NCBI GenBank assembly: GCA_036426205.1
Contig: CM071570.1
Location: 144,320,015-144,384,014, forward strand
From: Ascaphus truei
Lineage: Eukaryota; Chordata; Amphibia; Anura; Ascaphidae
DNA: 64,000 bases
Direction of reading: 5' to 3'
A program made the translations under genes and the position numbers. The notes beneath the pieces were generated by a model that worked only from the letters and a program-made list of their open reading frames with translations, had not been told where the DNA came from and searched no databases. Positions within the stretch are counted from its first letter, which is position 1, and each line of letters begins with the position of its first letter. Of this stretch, positions 35,030-45,260 are shown in pieces.

Positions 35030-35330
35030 TACACATCACACATACACTGGACACACCACACTTGACTGACACCAGTACACCACTGACTGACACACACACA
35101 CACACTGACGGTGCCGCACACACAGACACACCTGACTGGTGCGCAAACTGACCCGCACACCAACGCACACTCTGACGCACGCACACACCTACGCATGCAC
35201 AAACACTGACTGACGCACACAAACACACACACTGACTGACGCGCACCACTGACACAACTACTACACGCACGCACACTCTGACACACGCACACTTAACACA
35301 CGCATGCACATTACACACACACGACCTCGT
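35030..35330. repeat. CA-rich imperfect repeat with CACTGACTGAC units
   Basis: Alternating CACACA tracts and ACTGACTGACGC units. It could adopt Z-DNA in part. Confidence 0.8.
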
Positions 35331-35616
35331 ACGCACGCCCAACACCACCCCAGTGATTCGCCGAACACCACCCCTGATGACGTGTCTATTCCCCCCCGAA
35401 CCACCTCCCACCCCCCACCCCTGTGATCTCCCCACTCCGCTCACATCCATGATGCCGGTACTGCTGCCAATAAACATGACCCGCCAATCACATTTACTCA
35501 TTTTCTAAGCAGTAATAATATTATTGTTACTTTATATGTTGCTACAACACACAAAGAAGTTTCACTTACTATGCGCGTGCACAGCACACACAGTTTTTTC
35601 CTGCTTGGTGGAGCTT

Positions 35617-36627
35617 CTAATCACCTTTACTGATTTGATCAGTCAAGTCTGAATTTTTCTGCATCAGACTTACATTCTCCTTCTTTACAGTCTCTAAATC
35701 CCTCAGGGCATTCTCATGGGTTTCCTTCAACATACCCAGCTCTGTGTTTAGACTGTGGCCCTCCTGGCGTGAGAGCTCCAGCTCTGTTTTGAGTGTGCTT
35801 GCTTCTTGGTGAGAAACTTCTAAGTCTTTGATGAAGTTTTGCACATCCCTCTGGGACATCTGATAGCATAGTCTCCAGTCAGGACTTGTTCTCTCTGATT
35901 CCATGTTAGCAATTGCGGTGTTGGCCTTATCCAAACTTGTCGGCAGCTCCTCCAACTCACTCCGTAAGAGATGCTCTGTTTTCTTTAAAGCCGCATACTC
36001 TTGTATAGCTGGGAGTATACACCTCTGTACCTCGGCGTTTGCTTCTCGCTCCCTATTCAATTGCTTCTGCAAGGCATCATAATCACGGTGGGCAGTTTGG
36101 AGTGCAGAAATTAAGGCCTCTTTTTCCTGGATCAAGGATTCAGCTTCCCTTTGCTCCTCCTTTTCCTTTGCCACCGTTCCTGTGACAACTCTGCCGGTCA
36201 CTCCGGTCTGCAGCACATCTCGGCGCCATTCTGACGCATGTCCTGACAGCGCAGGTTCAAGTGGCTTGGTCACTTCCCCTGTGATTAGAGGAACAGTTTT
36301 CTTTTTCTTCTTTCTTTTTGCTTTATTAGCTCCAGAGATATCAGTGGTACTGGGCACACGCTCACTGGTATCAGCTTCCACATCTTGCTTGCACTCATAG
36401 GGCGTTGCTTGCTTTTGCAGCTGTTTGTCTTTGAAAATTTTGGGGCACACATCTTCCATGTGACCTACTTTGTGACAGGCCCAGCATACTAAATTCATCT
36501 GTGGGTACGGCTCTCCTCCAGGGGCCACATACGAGTCGTCATCATCATCATCATCATCGTATGGCCTGAAGGGACACTGTTTTGTATGGTTATGTACATT
36601 GCAAAACTGACACTTGACGGCGGCCAT
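35617..36627 (-). pseudogene. Zinc-knuckle/coiled-coil ORF of the LTR element, N-terminal part
   Basis: The frame is open from 36693; ATG at 36627 (MAAVKCQFC) is the more likely start because the first Cys motif follows at once. Motif 1 is CQFCNVHNHTKQC (C-X2-C-X4-H-X3-C), then an Asp run of eight coded by ATC-type repeats. Motif 2 is CWACHKVGHMEDVC, a canonical C-X2-C-X4-H-X4-C knuckle. A lysine-rich stretch (AKRKKKKK) and a long coiled coil follow. The stop at 35617-35619 is TAG where the duplicated unit downstream has a Lys codon, so it looks like a nonsense change in an originally longer frame. A nucleocapsid-like RNA-binding role is likely. No capsid fold is recognisable. Confidence 0.75.
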
Positions 36628-36657
36628 TTTAAAACCCCGTTTTTTGTTTGTTTGTTT

Positions 36658-36950
36658 TTTCACACCCGACGAGGCAGACTTTGCACAACACACGTAAGTT
36701 GTATGAGCTTTACAATCTTTGAACCTTCTGGGTTCTTCTTAGGGCAACTTCTTTGCAAAAATCCATTTTCACTTTCTTTTTTACCAGACAGGGCAAACTT
36801 TACCTCACAGCACTTGCTAGCTGCAAATTCACTCACTTCAGCAAAAGGCATTAGCTTTACACAGCAATTCTTTCATACCCGACGGGGCAAAATTTACACT
36901 CAGCGCTTGCTAGCTGTAACTTCCATGCTTCAGCAAAAATCATTTTTTTC
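36658..36950 (-). repeat. Repeated leader motif between primer site and ORF
   Basis: CCGACGAGGCAGACTTTGCA (36665), CAGACAGGGCAAACTTTACC (36785) and CCGACGGGGCAAAATTTACA (36878) head related units that share CACTTGCTAGCTGCAA-type sequence, spaced about 90-120 bp. Confidence 0.65.
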
Positions 36951-37007
36951 CCGCTTGAGTTCAGTGTCTCAACACATCTTCAGCTACTGAACCCCAGAGG
37001 CGTAGCG

Positions 37008-37024
37008 TCCCACTTCTGACACCA
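37008..37024 (-). promoter_or_regulatory. Primer-binding site for tRNA-Leu
   Basis: The plus strand reads TCCCACTTCTGACACCA, the 3' end of a vertebrate leucine tRNA including CCA. It lies 2 nt from the LTR edge, the proper place and orientation for priming minus-strand synthesis of a minus-oriented element. Confidence 0.85.
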
Positions 37025-37026
37025 CC

Positions 37027-37681
37027 TGTGGCAGGACGGCCTCGCGGCGGGGTCAGTAAGACGCTAGATACGATGGGAAACGTTCAACTATAGTGGTTTA
37101 TTAGCCACAACCAAAATAATTTACGGTTGCACTGTCCCTTTAAGAAACTACTTTCTTGAAAATTAAAGCCTGTTCCCTTTAGGGAAACTAACTCACTTCT
37201 TGAGCCCTTACTAACAAGACAGCCAGCTAATCTGATCATGCCCAAAACATATGCAACACAAAGTATTACCAATAAGTGTAATAATAAAGTCTTATCTATT
37301 GCAGCTCCAAACAGCAAACAGGAACACGGTTCCGGGGAGTAGGCTGTGTCCAGCCTCGCAGCAGTGTTTATCTTTATCCTGGGTTGGGGTCCCAGCTGGT
37401 CCCAGCAGCAAAGCTCCTCGCAGGACTGGGGACCAGGGCAGCAGCAGCTGCTACGGCTTCCAAGCCGGGAGATTTCTCGCCACCTTCCTGTGGAAAAACA
37501 AGCTCACCTTGTGTGAGCAACTTCCTGCTTTTTAAAGCACTTGTTTCACTCATGAGTTCAGCCCCTGTTTAATCAGTCTTCAGCTGTGCTTTCTCTGTCT
37601 GTAGAGATTAACACTCAGTGATCTGGCTGCAGCATCTCTCCATTCACTGTCACAGTCTACTGAGTCAGTGACTCTGTCACA
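37027..37681 (-). repeat. 5' LTR (655 bp) of the ncapg-carrying element
   Basis: Plus-strand ends are TGTGGCAGGACGG and GACTCTGTCACA (TG/CA). It aligns with the solo LTR at 56743-57392 over its full length and with the truncated 3' LTR at 31270-31444. The minus strand has an AATAAA near 37100, a plausible polyadenylation signal. Confidence 0.9.
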
Positions 37682-38036
37682 ATATATATATAGACACACA
37701 AGTATAACCGCATCAAAAAAACCTCAGAGAATCATTACTGATCAGAAGCCAAAAATACGCCAAAAATAAAGGCAGATGGCGGTGCTATGGGAAAAATTGA
37801 TATAAACACACAAAAAAGACAGAAATCCCAATGAAAAGCACTCAGATCACGAAAAATATCATTTAAATGCAAAAGGGTTTATTAATCATGGACAGAAAAA
37901 ACACTGCAACAAACTAAAAATGACATACATCTAAAAAACAATACCAGACGGGGAAAACACAGTCATCTCAAATCCCACAAAATTGCTAATTGTACCAAAA
38001 AAAAACCCCAAACAGGATTCCCAGATGGCAGTACTC

Positions 38037-38393
38037 TTCTGAAGAGAGACCGGAAAAGACCACCGAGTCCATCCTTCCTAAACAAAGGATCATAGCGGCT
38101 GCGGCATTCAACAATCTTGAGAAGATCATCAAATCACAGAAACATCTTCCGACCGGTCTTGAGGTTCCGAAAGACACTTTGTACGTAGAGCCCAAATTCA
38201 TTCCTGAGATACTCGACTGGGGACATGCTGCCCATTCGGCAGGGCATCCAGGATTCAACAAAACGTTGGATCTCATCCGTCGCACTTTCTGGTGGCCCAA
38301 TATGGCCAAGACCATTCTCAAATTTACACGGTCCTGTCCAGTATGTGCACGTAACAAGATTCCTCGTCAGAAACCTCAGGGGGGCAGAGGAGG
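38037..38393 (+). pseudogene. Ty3/gypsy integrase N-terminal zinc-domain fragment
   Basis: Within the frame 37990-38397 the peptide DWGHAAHSAGHPGFNKTL ... RRTFWWPNMAK ... CPVCARNK gives the H-H-C-C zinc-binding domain and the following WWP motif of gypsy integrases. Upstream is linker; the catalytic core is absent. The fragment stands alone, with no LTR attached, about 350 bp right of the LTR at 37681, in the opposite orientation to the ncapg carrier. It therefore belongs to a different element. Confidence 0.85.
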
Positions 38394-38805
38394 ATGATCT
38401 ATACACACACAGAGGGAATCAGAGGATGCCACTGGGTATGATGACCGGCCGGTCCTAAAATAGATCCTAAAGGGGGCCACAAGTATGACAATTCATGGAT
38501 TCTAATATACATATAGAAAAACCTGATATGCAGGCATGCGTGAGAATCAGAAATGTAACATATAAATACCAAGTTGTACAAAGCAAATATGATATTGATC
38601 AAACAAATAGATACTCAAGTGAGGGCAGACATTGTCACCCAGAGGGTAATCAAAGCACTGAAAATATGTGCAAACATGTGCTCTCCCTCTAATTGGGCGT
38701 AACTAATTAGCTGCTCACACACAGGGATGAGAGAAAACATCAAACCACACTCATATAGCAAGAATCGCACTAATACTGATTAAATAATCTACTAATGTGC
38801 AAACA

Positions 38806-39290
38806 AATGCTACATAAACCAGATAGTTCAAAATGAATAAACTGAAGGCTAGGTAAGGAGGACATCACCACACGTATGTGGAAAAAAATTGACATAGAGA
38901 AAACCCTGGATAAAATGGAGGACAGTCATGGGTATGCAAATAGTAGCTTAGTAGCTGGAGTTTCCATACGTGGGACACAGTCGTTTGGCTGATTTACAGC
39001 CTCTCTCTCCACTCTCAGCAGCTATCTTGCTCATCCAGCTCGGCGATGGTGGTTTGCCTGCTTTAACCTCTTTGTGGCCAGATCATGGAGGACTGATTAA
39101 TACCCGCAACGGAGGCGCATGACACGCACATGGTGATATTTTCCCTAAGCTACTATTTGCATACCCATGACTGTCCTCCATTTTATCCAGGGTTTTCTCT
39201 ATGTCAATTTTTTTCCACATACGTGTGGTGATGTCCTCCTTACCTAGCCTTCAGTTTATTCATTTTGAACTATCTGGTTTATGTAGCATT
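38806..39290. repeat. Perfect inverted repeat, 145 bp arms, 195 nt spacer
   Basis: 38806-38950 (starting AATGCTACATAAACCAGATA) is the exact reverse complement of 39146-39290. I read no mismatch between the arms, which implies a young duplication or gene conversion. The spacer contains CTCTCTCTCC and no ORF. It lies beside the PLE ribozyme at 39416-39452. Confidence 0.92.
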
Positions 39291-39297
39291 ATGTAGG

Positions 39298-39350
39298 GAG
39301 TGCGGCTAGCATGCCGGGGCATCCCCAGGCTTGCGGAGCTAGCCGCACTC
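39298..39350. repeat. GC-rich hairpin, 13 bp perfect stem
   Basis: GAGTGCGGCTAGC (39298-39310) pairs with GCTAGCCGCACTC (39338-39350); the 27 nt loop is GC-rich. It sits between the 145 bp inverted repeat and the hammerhead, possibly within the PLE 3' end. Confidence 0.8.
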
Positions 39351-39415
39351 AAATAAAATGTGCCGCCTCTGTATATTGCAAAAGTGTATTTGAAAAAAAG
39401 CAGGCACATATAAAT

Positions 39416-39452
39416 CCAACGTTTCGGTCCTGTATAGGACCTTCCTCAGGGG
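39416..39452 (-). ncRNA. Hammerhead ribozyme core downstream of a PLE ORF
   Basis: Minus strand: CTGAGGA (39449-39443), A, stem II GGTCCT/AGGACC (39441-39436 with 39431-39426) closed by a 4 nt loop. GAAA (39425-39422) and CGTT follow, then GG able to pair with CC before the core. All core bases are present. It lies about 860 bp 3' of the GIY-YIG ORF at 40315-40827 on the same strand, as expected for a PLE terminal repeat. Confidence 0.78.
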
Positions 39453-40007
39453 CGTGCTGGAGAACACTGCCCAAGGAAAAGATATACCCATCACCCACCT
39501 GTGTGCATAATCAAGAACCAGCTGATTGTAATTAAAAATGGGAGTACTGTAGGCGCATGCGAGCCCTGTCATCACTGTGCAGCAGCCCAGCCTCACCACT
39601 CCTCTGTTTACACTTAGCTATCAATGCCAGACACACCGCACATGTGCGCCTGCGGTGGAGCCAGTGAGCACACCAGTCATTCTAAGGCATCCCCCGTTGC
39701 CATGGGGATGCAACTAAAGCGTCTGTAACCATGGGAGTGTAGGCAGAAGCAGACTGCAATAGGGCGCAGGGGCACTGAGCTGTGTGAACATGATGACGTC
39801 ACATCACCAGCAGCAACAGGTCCTGTAACCAAAATGAAAGTGCAGTATTAAAAACACATGAAGAGGTGAAAATATATACTCCAGATGCACAGTATTAATA
39901 AAAATCACTATCAACAACAATAAATATACTAATATCACTCTAACATGCTACCAAGAGAAATGAATAGTGAATGCAGATTTGCTTGTAAGAGTTGAAAAAG
40001 CAGACAT

Positions 40008-40160
40008 AAAGGAAAGGAAGGAACAGGAAGGGGGAGTGGAGGAAAAGGGAAGAGGGAAAGGGGGATGGGAGGGAAAGGGGGTGAGGGGAAAGGGGCAGAT
40101 GGAGGGAGGGAAAAGGGGGGAGGGAAGGGGAAGGAAGGGAAGGAGGGAGGTGAAGGGGTG
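40008..40160 (+). repeat. Polypurine tract, ~150 bp, G-rich
   Basis: Almost only A and G, with many GGGG and GGGGG runs. It may form triplex or G-quadruplex structures. It lies in the 3' region of the PLE, between ORF and ribozyme. Confidence 0.9.
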
Positions 40161-40314
40161 CTAAGGAGCAAAAATGGGGTCACATAAAAAGGCAAAAATA
40201 AGCCCAAAGATGAATACAGAAACGGATCATTCTAACTACACAGAGGTGACAGATGGCAGTGTTATCCCCAACTTTAACTCATAAATGTATCTCCCTAAAG
40301 TGATACTACTGTTG

Positions 40315-40827
40315 CTACAAAAAGCAACCCAGTTTAAAATCCTCATTAAGTCCTCTGGGTGCCATAGTATCAAGTTCATAGATGAGCCTTGTTTCCAATT
40401 GCAGTAATAATTTTCCTCTGTCACCACCACGAATGGACGTGTGCGCTTGCATAATAGGCATGCACCTCAGCGTTGCAAGGCTATGCTTAAAGTTTTTAAA
40501 GTGCCTCGCAACTGGTTGCAATTTATGGTCCTCCAATCCAGTGTTGTCGGCCAATGCCTTCCTAAAAGATGATCTATGCAGACTAATCCGCTCCTTTAGC
40601 ATGCGCGTCGTTTTACCGACATAATATAGTCCGCAAAGGCACCGGATAAAGTAGGCAACATATCTACTTTCACAGTTCATATTGTCCTGAATAAGGCGTG
40701 GTTTGCCACTATGGGGATGTGAATACTGCGTGCCAAGAATAAGGTATTGGCAGTTGGTGCATCCATGGCATTTAAAGACACCTTTTTTCTTACTCAGCCA
40801 AGTTGTAGGTTTACCATATTTTTCCAC
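40315..40827 (-). pseudogene. PLE C-terminal fragment with GIY-YIG endonuclease
   Basis: 170 codons start with the linker Cys cluster FKCHGCTNC, then the GIY-YIG box AYFIRCLCGLYYVGKTTR. LKERISLH, a conserved RHF region and the Glu helix LLQLETRLIYELD follow. It ends RGLNEDFKLGCFL, the usual PLE terminus, so the C-terminus is complete. The RT domain is missing upstream. The nuclease would nick target DNA for priming. The predicted catalytic Tyr, Arg and Glu are present; the copy is dead only for lack of RT. Confidence 0.9.
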
Positions 40828-40926
40828 TGGGTCTGCCCTAGTTAATGTATCGCCGATATTTCGCCCTCTTCTGTAGCAAAATAGTGGGGGATGCTCAAAA
40901 TTCAGACCACCTGGACAAAGTTAATA

Positions 40927-41443
40927 AACACACAGATACCCAGTAAGCTCATCTAAACCCCTAAAATTACCACAAAATATATATGTATATGTGTCAAAAG
41001 GAGTGCTACTGAGCGTGGCACTGTATACTACAAAAAAAAAACACAAATGGAACCCAGAGCTACTTCCAATATGACAAAAATACACAGTGAAATACCTATA
41101 TGTATATATCTCTTGAAAAAAATGTCATTTAGTTTAACCCTTTGACCAAAGCATTATAAGCCTACAAGCTACTTCAAGGCATGACCAAATATTGCAGGTC
41201 CTAACACTAACTGATTACAATTCTTATTTACCTTGAAGTGGCTCGCAGGCTTATAATGCTTTTCAATGTATTTCACTGTGTATTTCTGTCATATTGGAAG
41301 TAGCTCTGGGCTCCCTTTGTGTTTTGTCTCTTGTAGTATACTGTGCCACGCTGAGTAGCACTCCTTTTGACACTTATATACATATATATATTTTGTGGTC
41401 ATTTTTGGGGTTTATATGAGCTTACTGGGTATCTGTGTGTTTG
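40927..41443. repeat. Large palindrome of PLE 5'-region sequence
   Basis: The left arm about 40927-41181 and the right arm about 41232-41443 are inverted copies: ACACACAGATACCCAGTAAG at both outer ends, GAGTGCTACTGAGCGTGGCA and CCAGAGCTACTTCCAATATG inside. The right arm lacks about 40 bp. Spacer about 50 nt. Single related copies lie at 15967-16535. Confidence 0.85.
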
Positions 41444-41572
41444 TCACTGTAACTTGTAAGGTTGTCAATTTTTTTATAGCCACTTCAAACGCTGAATATA
41501 AACATTCATTTTTATAATGGAACCATATCTGAACTAGAATGAGTCTTCTCTAACAATACAGGTGTAGCCATG

Positions 41573-42801
41573 TCCCCCTCTGGGCTCACCCCTTGGCTAC
41601 CGTTTACCTCTGCTGCAGGGGGAGAACTGTGGTACATGTGGGCACCGCCAGAGTCAGCGGTGGAACCGCCGGTTAGGTAGAGAGGTGTGAGCAGTGTGCA
41701 GGGAGCGCTCCGGTGCTCCGTAGGCTCCACGGTGGTACCTCTTAGAGGGCACTACCATCTTGTGTGTGACCACACATGTGCTAGACTGGGGCATGCACAG
41801 AAGCAAGGATAGCAGCGGCCATTAGGGGACTAGGCTCCGTGGGGACTACAATTCATAGCAGCCCCAGGGGCTAAACACCACATGCAGCCAGACAGCCAAT
41901 AGGGCTGCAGAGATGACGGAAAAGCCAAGAGATACATTTGGTGCACTTGAGGGACCACGCCAGTCGGTGCTGGGACACAGAAGGGTGAGGGTGTATATGC
42001 AGGGTGTCTGTGGCCCCTGTACTAGGCCAGAGACACACTATTAGGCCCCAGTTAGGTCCGACCCCCCTGTAGGTTGTGGCTGCTACAGGGAGAGGCCCCT
42101 AAGACAGGGACACTGCCCCATTATCTGATTAGTGTCAGGGAGACATCAGAGGATGCCATGCAGCAGATGCGGCCTGTGGTCTGGAACCAGACCACCAACG
42201 CATAAAGAGACTGTTAAGGTGGGACACTCCAGCTGGATACCACCCCACATGGAGACGGACTCTTCACTGACGGCAATGCCGTGGGACCGGGCGGACCCTT
42301 GTCTTCAGTTGGCGCTACCGGGTGTTGTAACACCCGGCAGTTATAACCCATCTACAAAGTGCACCAACTTCACACTGTGGGCAGCGCTGTCACACACTTC
42401 TGGGTGGGCTGGCTTCTGTAGACACCAGGTTGGGTAGGTGCCCAGTGCACCTCTATACATTGGGGGACACTCTCACTGGGTGTGGACTAAGGGGATGGAC
42501 AATTGGGTATGGTGTGTGAGTAAGGCCATGCGAGACCGCGTTATATGTGTTATTGTGTTGACTAATGCATGTCAGTAAACTTGTTATTATATACACTGTG
42601 TACTTATTGCATTGGGTCCTGTGAAGGATTTATCCGGCGCTGTGAGGATGCCTCACAGGTGGAGGCGCTGTCATCAAACATCTCAGGTACACCCCAGGCT
42701 CCCAGCAGCGGAGGTTCAGGCCTCCTGTGAGCTGCAGGTAAAGCACCACACACACTCCGTAGCCGCCACATTTCCCATAGGGTTGGGGAAACAGCGCTAC
42801 A
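41573..42801 (+). mobile_element. Solo LTR, 1229 bp
   Basis: Starts TGTAGCCATGTCCCC and ends AACAGCGCTACA, with TGTAGC/GCTACA inverse termini. CAGG flanks both sides (41569-41572, 42802-42805). It includes a GC-rich regulatory-looking part and a late T/A-rich stretch (near 42540-42600). No internal coding region is attached. The family is not identified. Confidence 0.75.
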
Positions 42802-43654
42802 CAGGTAAAAATGTGTTCTTTTTATGTGTTTCTGGTCTATCTAGATCTCATTTTAGTGTTGATCATGGTTTCAATATTGATGAGCAAAGTTTATTCTTTA
42901 ACTATTTAAATGATCATCTTTTCCACAATGAAAGAATATGGTTGGCAGTAGAAGCTTGCTCTCAATCCCTGGACAGTGGTATTAAGTGTATGTAAGATGA
43001 AATAGAGCGTTTGTCTTGCACTATACTAAAAATCGTCTTAAACTCCTCCTCACTGATTTACCAAATGGCCTATCATGATGAAATCTCTAAGCCCTTTTTC
43101 AAGAACAATAATTATAGCTTGTTAGGTGAAAGCTCATTTGAAGTCTCAATTTTCTTGAGTATTGAGCCCTTGTTGGGAGTGCCAGGTGTGCAGTAAAGGT
43201 TGCAGCTAGTGCCTGTAGTGTGAGGTTCAAACTCAACTGGCACATTGCAAGTCTTTGATTCTTCTTTTGCTTAAGAGGTAGCAGTTGTCTTGACAGTAGA
43301 AATAAAGCATCATCATAACACTTTGATGCATATAATGGTTAAAGGGAATTCAAAGCAGTATTTCAAAAGCTAGATGTTTAAAATTATGACCAAAGTGTTT
43401 ACAGTGAAATCTTTCAGTATTGTAAAAGCATTTCCTAGTGCACACAAAAGCATTCATAGTGAAGAGAAAATCCTAGTTCTATTCTGAAATATATGTATTA
43501 TTGTGTTATATTTTTGATATGAAGCAGAAAAGAAATGACATGAGACACTGATGAATTATTATTATTATTTTTTTGTAAGATTCAGAATATTTAGTTAGAA
43601 GAAACATATGGTGGTTGATATATCAAGGCTCCTCTATGCATATAACGGACATGC
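42802..43654. other. AT-rich sequence, nothing recognised
   Basis: The ORFs at 42612-42995 and 43011-43196 cross the LTR edge or lack motifs. No RNA genes seen. Confidence 0.5.
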
Positions 43655-44330
43655 TCGTCACAAACCAGGACTTGAAGGCAGGGCTGAGGTGGGGATAGAG
43701 AAACACCGACCCGAGACCGCGAAGCCGGGCCCCGATTGTGGATTCTGTTGTCGTGGGTAGCCGGGTCGGGTTTGGAGATAGCAGGGTAAACTGTATCCAG
43801 GCTGGGTTAAAGGCAGGTGGCACTGGAGCGATGGTCGAGGTCTCAGCCTGGGGTCAAAGTAAGCAACACAGGAGCAATGGTTGAGATCGCAGGCTGGGCT
43901 TAGTACCAGGAAAGGCTTCAGCGCAGGAGCTTCAGCATAGGAGATTCAGCACAGTGAAGGTGAAGACTTCAGGAACAGAGAAGCTTCAGCCCAGTGGCTT
44001 CAGCAGAGGAACGGCCTATGGATGGAGGAGGCTTTAGAAAACAGAAAGCTTCAGCACAGGAATGGTCTCTGGAAGGAGGATAGGAACATGAAGGGCTCTG
44101 GAAGCAGGGTATTTTGCAGACAGACCACTGGAACAATGAAGCTATAGCACTGGGGATAAAGTGCTTCAGCACAGGAACAGATTTCCATAGCAGGGTAGGT
44201 ACTGGAAGCAATGAAGGCCTCTGGAAGCAAGGTATATTGCAGACAGACCACTGGAACAATGAAGCTATAGCGCTGGGGATCCAGCGCTTCAGCACAGGAA
44301 GGCCAGAGACAGGCCAAGCAGAGGTGCTTG
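43655..44330 (-). repeat. LTR-like sequence with ~122 bp tandem units
   Basis: Units around CTCTGGAAGCA.GGTAT.TTGCAGACAG ... GCTTCAGCACAGGAA begin near 44096 and 44219. Shorter GCTTCAGCACAGGA motifs extend left to about 43915. The part 43660-43900 has GGTCGAGGT-type phrases like the solo LTR at 11460-12294, suggesting a gypsy LTR on the minus strand. Confidence 0.5.
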
Positions 44331-45260
44331 GTGTCACAGGAGACCAGGTTACTTACACCTTGTTACCGAGACCATTCATTGAGCAAAATAAGGTAATGAA
44401 ATAAATTGTAATTTATTCGACATAAAATTCGCTTACACATAGATACACAAAATACAGACTAAAAAAACACACTTACTTTGGGGCTGGGGTCAAAAACGAG
44501 ACTTTCTTAGGTGCAGGAAAATCTATGGGAGAGTTTTACCCTGACCAGGACTTAGCCCGGAATCTCCTGGAACTCCAAATTGGCATAAAATTCCATACGC
44601 TACCGCAACGTTCTCTTCTGAGAACTTGTTCCCTCCTGACCACGAGTTAGTCCAAATCTTCTGGAACTCCAATCGGCATAAAATCCCAGCCCCTACCTCT
44701 ACGTTAGATTCTGAGAACTTGGGCGCAAAATGCTTGACTTAGACTCTGGCGGGCAGGCTTTTCAGGCTCAAAATCGAAGCCAATTGCTCTGCTATTCACA
44801 CAGAAGCAACTTTGAAAAGCCCTCCCGCACTCTTACTACTGGAGACTTTGAATCTGATTGACTCATCGATTCTTATAGTATTCTCAGCTTCATTCACAAA
44901 ACTGAGCAGCCAATCAATGCGTGGGAACTTTCCCAAGCAACCAATCAGAGCAAAGCCTGCTAGAAAAGTCGGGTCAGCAGGAAATCCGAAATAGCCAAGA
45001 GACATGCGCAAGCCTGCCACCTGCCTCCCTGGCTATCGCAATGCCACCCACTTGGCAGGCTCCACCAGGTCTGGCAGAACAAGTGGCATCCTGGAGGACT
45101 GCCATTGATCTCCGGACCTGGTACTTCGCCTTTCCCCGCTGTCCAAATGCTATTCACACCTCTGGGCATCCTCTTGCTGCTTTGAACTCCGATGTCCAGC
45201 AGACTTACCGGTGCCTATGGGTTAGCTTGGGCGGCCTGTTTGGACATCGTTTCCAAATGT
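44330..45260 (-). mobile_element. LTR-like sequence related to 61199-61811
   Basis: Shared with 61199-61811: GTCAC.GG.AGACCAGGT, AAATAAATTGTAATTTATTC, and a CAGCCAATC ... GGGAAC ... GCATGCGCAA block. The boundaries are unclear and there is no coding region. Confidence 0.45.

Larger units (their letters stand above)
33557..35567. mobile_element. GC-rich ~2 kb insertion with 15 bp inverted ends
   Basis: AAGTGAAACTTCTTT at 33557-33571 is the exact inverse of AAAGAAGTTTCACTT at 35553-35567. The insertion lies inside the coiled-coil frame. Its interior is a CpG-rich patch (33650-34500) and three tandem-repeat blocks; overlapping long ORFs on both strands are Pro/Cys/Val-rich artefacts of the repeats. 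No transposase seen. The target duplication is unclear, so the superfamily is unknown and exact ends may lie a few bases outside. Confidence 0.6.
31270..37681 (-). mobile_element. Non-autonomous LTR element carrying a captured ncapg segment
   Basis: Minus-strand order: 5' LTR (37681-37027), primer-binding site (37024-37008), repeated leader, zinc-knuckle/coiled-coil ORF, NCAPG segment, polypurine tract (31459-31445), truncated 3' LTR (31444-31270). I find no protease, reverse transcriptase, RNase H or integrase, so it must have been moved by another element's enzymes. A 2 kb insertion (33557-35567) splits the ORF. A solo LTR of the family sits at 56743-57392, so this is a dispersed family rather than a one-off rearrangement. 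The flanks show no clear duplication because the 3' LTR is cut short. Confidence 0.85.

Noticed and set aside
33748..35501. Several 80-277 codon ORFs on both strands
   Set aside because: They overlap minisatellites and CpG-rich DNA, have biased composition and no domain.
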